DNA from: Chrysaora quinquecirrha
Lineage: Eukaryota > Cnidaria > Scyphozoa > Semaeostomeae > Pelagiidae
Direction of reading: 5' to 3'
Assembly (NCBI GenBank): GCA_014526335.1
Contig: JACTAT010000036.1
Coordinates: 3,246,387 to 3,310,386 of the forward strand
Length of the DNA stretch: 64,000 nt
The first letter of the stretch is position 1, and each line of letters opens with the position of its first letter. The position numbers and the translations under genes were made by a program. Below are positions 58,451 through 64,000 of the stretch, one piece after another. The notes below the pieces were generated by a model, which had not been told where the DNA came from, searched no databases, and saw only the letters and a program-made list of their open reading frames with translations.

Positions 58451-59150
58451 CCTTACTCGCAGACTTAAAAATAGCGGGAAAGAATGAAATGGGCCAGTGC
58501 GAGTGAACGTAGCATTACACCTAAACTAAACCTTTGCACACCGCCTCCAGAGGTTAACGATTTCATGAATTTCATGAACATTTTGGGATAAAAATTATCT
58601 AAAAATTTCACCATAATATTTGAAATGCGCTTGAAAATTTCCGGTGGATTTATAAAATTACAGTATGGTCTTGATCCAGACCTTTTCCCCAAATTTCCTT
58701 ATTTGAGGAAGGGAATTTCCTTTATATACCCATTTCCTGATTTTGTACATTAAAACCCCTCCCCGAGGCCGATTTTGTACAAGTTCACAGTTGATGCATT
58801 AAAATTGTTGTCTTGCTTTCTAACAATGGGTTTGTTGAGATTAGGCCAATTTGGCCTTCAGCTGATTTCGAAGGAAATTTTTTAAATTTGGGTTAAGCAG
58901 CGGAATAATTTTTTGGCATGCTTAAAAGCTTCTTTTCGTTTGACACGCCCCAGGGTATGATCGTCAGAATCAGACCGAACCAATAAATTAAGGCGGAACT
59001 TATCCCAGATACGGCTCGAAATGCACCAATCCGAAATAGAAGCCGAATTTGCATTGTGTTTTAAACACCAATCAGCATGGGGGATGTATTATTTAACATA
59101 AAGTTTGGTAGAACAACAGTTATAGGAGATATCATTGAAGTCTGAATATA
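58451..59150. other. Non-coding, no feature recognised
   Basis: Presumably intron of the eh1 gene if that gene extends right. Confidence 0.35.
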
Positions 59151-59152
59151 TA

Positions 59153-59401
59153 CACTTTTTTTTCAATAAGCAACTTGACTTTCGTCCAGCCCTCAAGAGT
59201 TGCTTAACATATCTAGGGTTTCAGACGCCACAGAATGCCTGGTACCCCCTAAAACCTCTTATTTTGGCTCTTTTCTGGCTTCTCAACGTAACTGACAAGT
59301 TTGCAAGGATGTACAGTATAAAGAAAGCTATTTCACCAGAAATTTTAGCACAATCTCAGCCCTGGTTGCTTATTGAACGGTTGCTTATTAAAAAAAAAGT
59401 G
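59153..59401. mobile_element. AAGCAAC-type MITE, short internally deleted copy
   Basis: CACTTTTTTTTCAATAAGCA to GTTGCTTATTAAAAAAAAAGTG-like end with TA on both sides. 249 bp; most of the central part is missing. Confidence 0.78.
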
Positions 59402-59403
59402 TA

Positions 59404-60605
59404 AGCTTCTAGTTTTACTTTAGATGTCGGTTTTCATGAACAGTTATTATCCTTCCACACACACAGCCCCCAACATCAATTCTGCATATAGAATAAACTG
59501 GTTAAATGCAAAGTGCAAAGTGGCTGCGGTTGTCCCTCCATTTTTCGCGCATGCGAATAGAGCTAGAGCTCTAAGGATCCTGAGGGGCTCCCGACCCGAA
59601 AGTATTCTTTTTGAGTTTTAATAAAGGCAATCGTTACCATCGCTATCGTAAGTCCACCGAGCGCAGTTTAAAGAGCGATTATCTCCCTGGCCAGTTGTCA
59701 CTAACACTGCCTTTGTCCAGACTCCTGGCACTTTCCTGTCCTTCCCCGTCCTGTTTCTCTGCCTCTGCATATTTGTACTTTCGGGTTTGAGTTTCTTACT
59801 GCATGAAAGGTGGGACATTGGTACAATGGCACATTATGCTTTAAATATTTTTACTGTATTGAGCTGAAGCGTTTTAACATCATTCCTCTTGATCTATTTA
59901 CTTGGTTCCGACCAAGGCAAATAGGTACGGGCTTGTGTGGCGCCTTGAGCAATGAATATAAATTGAAAATTTCATTAACTTGTGAACATTTTGTGATTCA
60001 TATGCCTTGAAGTGTGTATGCATTGAAGAGAGCAGTGTCAAGTCTGTTACGTTGTCGTTTGAAACGATTTTAATAACCACCATTATCGTTAACATTATCG
60101 TCTAATCGACTGTTTGGTTAATTGAGAGGTATTCAGGATATTGTCTGCTAGGGTTATCGATATAACGAGATATTCATCAATCAGAATATAGATTTAGGCC
60201 ACAGAGGCTACAGGTTATGTACATTCTTGAGTTATTTTTCGTACTGTCAATAGCTTTTCGTTTCAGTAAAATATCCCTTTCAGACAACTTGGCTCCATGA
60301 TTTTTGAAGTCTCAATCACATCAGTACCTCCCATGCTATCATTTTTGCCATATTTGCTTGTACGATATGTCGTCAAGATTTGTTTCTTTCTTTAATTAAT
60401 TTCATTTCATGTCCTTTCAGGTACCATATCACTTTCCTCTTAATGCATTTCACTTAAAGGGGGCAAAGATGCTTGAGACTTTTGTCGATTCATGGTTTTG
60501 TTATTTGTCACACTTTCAAGTATTTTTAATATTTCTTAATCACTGATTTTGTTGTTTTGCTCGGGCGATCTAATGAGTTTTCAATCTGACGACCCTTAGG
60601 CACAC
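59404..60605. other. Non-coding, no feature recognised
   Basis: No ORF with plausible protein composition and no repeat pair seen. Confidence 0.35.
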
Positions 60606-60609
60606 TGTA

Positions 60610-61440
60610 CTGTGTTTTACTGTAGTGTATTCTATTATGTATCGTATCTACTGTATTGCATTGTATTATCTTGTATTGTGTTGTATTGTTGTGTATTGTA
60701 TTGTTTTGTTTTAAATTGTATTGTATTGTATTGTTTTTTGTTGTCTTGTATTGTATTGTACTGTGTTGTATTATGTTTTGTTGTGTTGTATTGTTTTGTA
60801 TTGTTTTGTATTTTTTGTGTTGTTTTGTACTGTTTTGTATTGTTTGTATTGTTTTTTACTGTTTTGTATTATTTTGTATTGTTTTGGATTGTCTTGTATT
60901 GTATTGTATTGTTTTGTAATGTTTTGTATTGTTTTGTATTGTTTTGTATTGTTTTGTATTGTTTTGTCTTGTTTTGTAATGTTTTGTATCGTTTTGTCAT
61001 GTTTTGTATTTATTGTATTGTATTGTTTTACATTTTATTGTATTGTATCATACTATTTTGAATTTTATTGTGTTGTATTGATTGTATTGTATTGTGTTGT
61101 GTTGTATTGTGTTGAGTTGTGTTTTATTGTATTTTCTTGTATTGTGTTGTATTGTAGTGTATTGTATTATATTTTATTGTATTGCATTGCATTGTATTGT
61201 ATTGTTTTATATTGTATTTTATCGTAGTATTGTATTGTTTTGTTTTGTTTTATATTGTATTTTATTGTATTGTATTGTATCATACTTTTTATATTGTATT
61301 GTGTTGCACTGTATTACATTGAATTATTTGTTGTTTAACTGTATTGCATTTTGTTGTATTACATTGGGTTGTTTTGTTTTGTTTTGTTTAATTTTATTGT
61401 ATTGTGTTTTTGTATTTAATTGTTTTAATTAAATTTTTTG
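60610..61440. repeat. TTGTA/TTGTT pentanucleotide array
   Basis: About 830 bases of TGTATTGTATTGTTTTG-type sequence. Several frames remain open through it and translate to cysteine/isoleucine/valine/leucine repeats; not genes. Confidence 0.93.
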
Positions 61441-61747
61441 TTTTGTTTCCTTTGTATTGCTAAGTATTATAATGCAATCCATTGTGTTTGGTAGCATCGT
61501 AGTGTAGTGCATTGAATTGACTATACAGTGTGTCGATCGATCATAGTATATCGATTTGGCTAACAAGATTGAAAGCGATCATAACATTTCATTAGAGCTT
61601 GTCGATATTCTGATAGTTTTGGGAAACCGCATCAGTATTCACCTCTTCATAAAGCATGAGAAAATTGCGTATTCTTGAAAAGTAATCTGTGGACAGTTCA
61701 AATTCTTATGCACCTTTTCCTTAATCCAACGTTGAAAACCTATGCAC

Positions 61748-61850
61748 TTTTTTTTATAAGCAATCAGTCTATAAGTTGTGAAATCAACGTTTTTGTAAAG
61801 CAAATTCAAAAAATGTTTGACCAACAATGTTTGATCGTTTGGCCAGGGCC
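61748..61850. repeat. MITE left-end fragment joined to a TGTTTGAC repeat end
   Basis: CACTTTTTTTTATAAGCAAT (AAGCAAC family) is followed by AAATGTTTGACCAACAATG and TTTGATCGTTTGGCCAGGG (24815 family). Confidence 0.5.
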
Positions 61851-61949
61851 TTAAACAACTGAATTAATAGTCCAGGGATAACCTTCAATTGCAGTAGCAG
61901 AATTAATAGCCAAGGGGTAACGTTAACCCGAACAGAAAACTTACGAATA

Positions 61950-62318
61950 CACTTTTTTTTAATAAGCAACTTGACTTTTGTCCAGCCCTCGAAGTTGCTT
62001 AAAATTTTAGACATTTCAGCCCTCAAAGTTGCTTAAAAGTTCCTTAACCTTATATACCTAACAACCACTCCTGACTTCGCGGTCAAAATCGTCAACTGTT
62101 AGGCCTACAACACGACCTTTGGGAGATAGTAAGTGGAAAAACGTAAGCTAAAGAACTTCAGCATGCAAAACAAACAATTTCCTAACAACAAGAAAGCGTA
62201 TAAGCTTGGTTTTTGACTTCTTAGTTGCTTACAGAATTCAATTGAGCCCTCAAGTTGCTTAATGTTAAGGTCAGTTCAGCCCTTGTTGCTTATTGAAAGG
62301 TTGCTTTTTAAAAAAGTG
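61950..62318. mobile_element. AAGCAAC-type MITE, reverse orientation, intact ends
   Basis: CACTTTTTTTTAATAAGCAAC to GGTTGCTTTTTAAAAAAGTG with TA flanks. 369 bp, nearly collinear with 53042-53409. Confidence 0.82.
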
Positions 62319-62319
62319 T

Positions 62320-64000
62320 AACAACCAAGTAACCTCATTGGTCAAAAGCTGTCATGCAACTAAAATCAAAGTAAAAAAACCGGCATTCATGTCTGTCACC
62401 TAATGAACAAGGGTGGAAAAAATTTGGGAGGGGCATTTTTGGTTTTACAAGATGTTGACAGTTGATGGGAAATATTGGGTCATTTTAAAAATTAGACAAC
62501 TCAAACCATAGGCAACAAAGAGGACCGAGTATTTCATGGTTAGTCGTGGTTAGGCACGGTTAGGAGCTTTCCCTTTTGTGATGCTTTGATGTTGACTTAT
62601 ACCGCATTCACACTGCAAGTTAACCGGTTTTAAACCAAAAGGTAGACTGGCTACAAATGTCCCTCCCCCTCGCTGCATTTGCTGTTGTTGTTGCTCAGGG
62701 CAGCTCAGGACGAGGTTATTAGGCTTTGTTATTAGCGACCTATCAGTTCTAAAGAGCATAACAGAGACTTGTGTAGCGAGTCTAGTGATCAAAACATGGC
62801 TACTTTATCATTTTTCCTTTGGAAGCTCTTGCCTGTCTAGCATTTCTATATACTTGGTTAGTTTTGACTGAGAAGGTTTTAAGCGTTTCTTGCTACTGTT
62901 TGGTTCTCAAGACTTCCCGTGCTCCAGTGTGGGTATATATTATCGCTCCACCTCCTCGAGCGCCTGCTCAACAAACTGACGCAAGTTACCCGAAGCGTAT
63001 CTGCATGTCAGATTTCTACAAAGCAAAAGTCCTTTGGAAAGAGAATAATTTCTTTGAAAAAATAGAAATTGCTTGTGTCCATTTTGTCACGAAAGCTCTT
63101 TGCGCAAGGTTTAGCCTGGTTTAGATCTAGGTCTGCTTTGCAGTTTAAGGATATCGAATGCTGAGTGGTGCTGAGACGGGTTGCAGCCGCTTGTACAGGG
63201 CATTCTGTGGGCCCGCTTAGAAGTATTTACTGTATTTCGAGTAATATTAACTACAGTACTGTAATTGAAGAATTTGTGTCAAAGGTGTTTTGACCACAAA
63301 TAAGGGCGCAGGACAAAAAAACTTTCCGCTCCTCCGGCGTGAGGGCCCGGACTCTGACTTCGCTTCGTGGCCCAGGCCACCTCTCGGCGGCCCAGCTTAC
63401 GCTATTCATCCGAAAGCGGTATATGGTGTGAATTGGGCGTTGGAGTGGTTGGAAGTTATCTTTCACTACGAATAGAATGTCACATAACAGCTCATTATGC
63501 CCGTATAGACAACCAAAGAAACGAGGATGAAGGTCGATTAATTAGCGAATCAAACAACAGCCTCTTGTGTCCGGGCTAACACTTGTAAACCGCTAAACCA
63601 GCGAGGAGGACCAAGGAAAATGACCAGATTTGAAGCTCATTAAACACGGGTTTTTCTGATGATCAAATAATTGAACAAATTTGCCCCACCTTTGCGGAGT
63701 ATTCTCACGTATTCAACATTTCATCGACTTATAAACGTTCAAAATTTCCAGACCATGAACAGAGGCTTCAGCAGAAGATTGAGTTTGTTTCTGTCATTCC
63801 ATTGGTCAGTCCTTTGTTTTTATTTATTTTCGAAAGGAATTCTGGCAATAGCTAATTAAACCCTACACAGGCTGGGCGGCGCCCTCCTGCTGTTTGGGGT
63901 GGCGAGTGCGCTGTGTGGGATGTCCCTTTCATGATTCAGCCACTGGACTGCGGGGATCGTTTCCCGTAGTTAGGTGTATGTGTAGTCCCCTTGACTTCGT
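62320..64000. other. Right edge, no gene recognised
   Basis: It contains a partial GACTT-type repeat at about 62690-62785 (TTGTTGTTGCTC, then ACTTGTGTAGCGAGTCTA). Open frames at 62819-63124 and 63290-63579 lack homology I recognise. Confidence 0.4.

Noticed and set aside
60612..61432. Long Cys/Ile/Val/Leu-rich open frames over the TTGTA array
   Set aside because: Overlapping frames remain open solely because of repeat composition.
1..64000. CRISPR arrays, operons, bacterial terminators or prophage
   Set aside because: The DNA is eukaryotic; no spaced repeats of that kind and no gene clusters with bacterial spacing.

Overview
The window is animal nuclear DNA. Genes are split by GT-AG introns, AT-rich non-coding DNA dominates, AATAAA signals follow several genes, and there are metazoan families (ZP domain, PAQR/MMD, ARF), Ty3/Gypsy and BEL/Pao LTR retrotransposons and many short inverted-repeat transposons. 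An early-branching marine invertebrate, most likely a cnidarian, fits the gene set and the repeat types. This is inference; no single sequence here proves the taxon.

Layout, all recognised genes on the + strand. 1-4479: last four exons of a ZP-domain membrane protein. 5.2-6.1 kb: two non-autonomous DNA transposons. 6289-8087: intronless leucine-rich-repeat gene with one frameshift. 8653-9070: two possible terminal exons of an unidentified acidic protein. 10493-11044: intronless ARF-family GTPase. 13484-16700: secreted eight-cysteine peptide locus, with one signal-peptide exon followed by three tandem, phase-compatible terminal exons that each carry a stop. 18081-40977: seven-exon MMD (PAQR family) gene of about 241 codons, swollen by a Gypsy element (27362-31650), a very young BEL/Pao element (33157-39519) and several DNA transposons in its introns. 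42.8-49.8 kb: gene-poor stretch rich in tandem repeats. 52215-52776: first coding exon of a probable transcription factor with an eh1 repressor motif; no DNA-binding domain exon was found before the window ends. 53-64 kb: mostly short inverted-repeat elements and simple repeats.

The genes form no operon or pathway. Three observations stand out. First, the peptide locus looks built to make variants of one secreted cysteine-rich peptide by choosing among terminal exons. Second, a group of about 250-390 bp elements shares ends (CACTYTTTTT, TA flanks) and layout but uses three different internal iterated motifs (AAGAAAC, AAGAACA, AAGCAAC). Third, the frameshifts in the LRR gene and both LTR elements can each be explained by a shortened homopolymer run, which suggests consensus error rather than pseudogenes.
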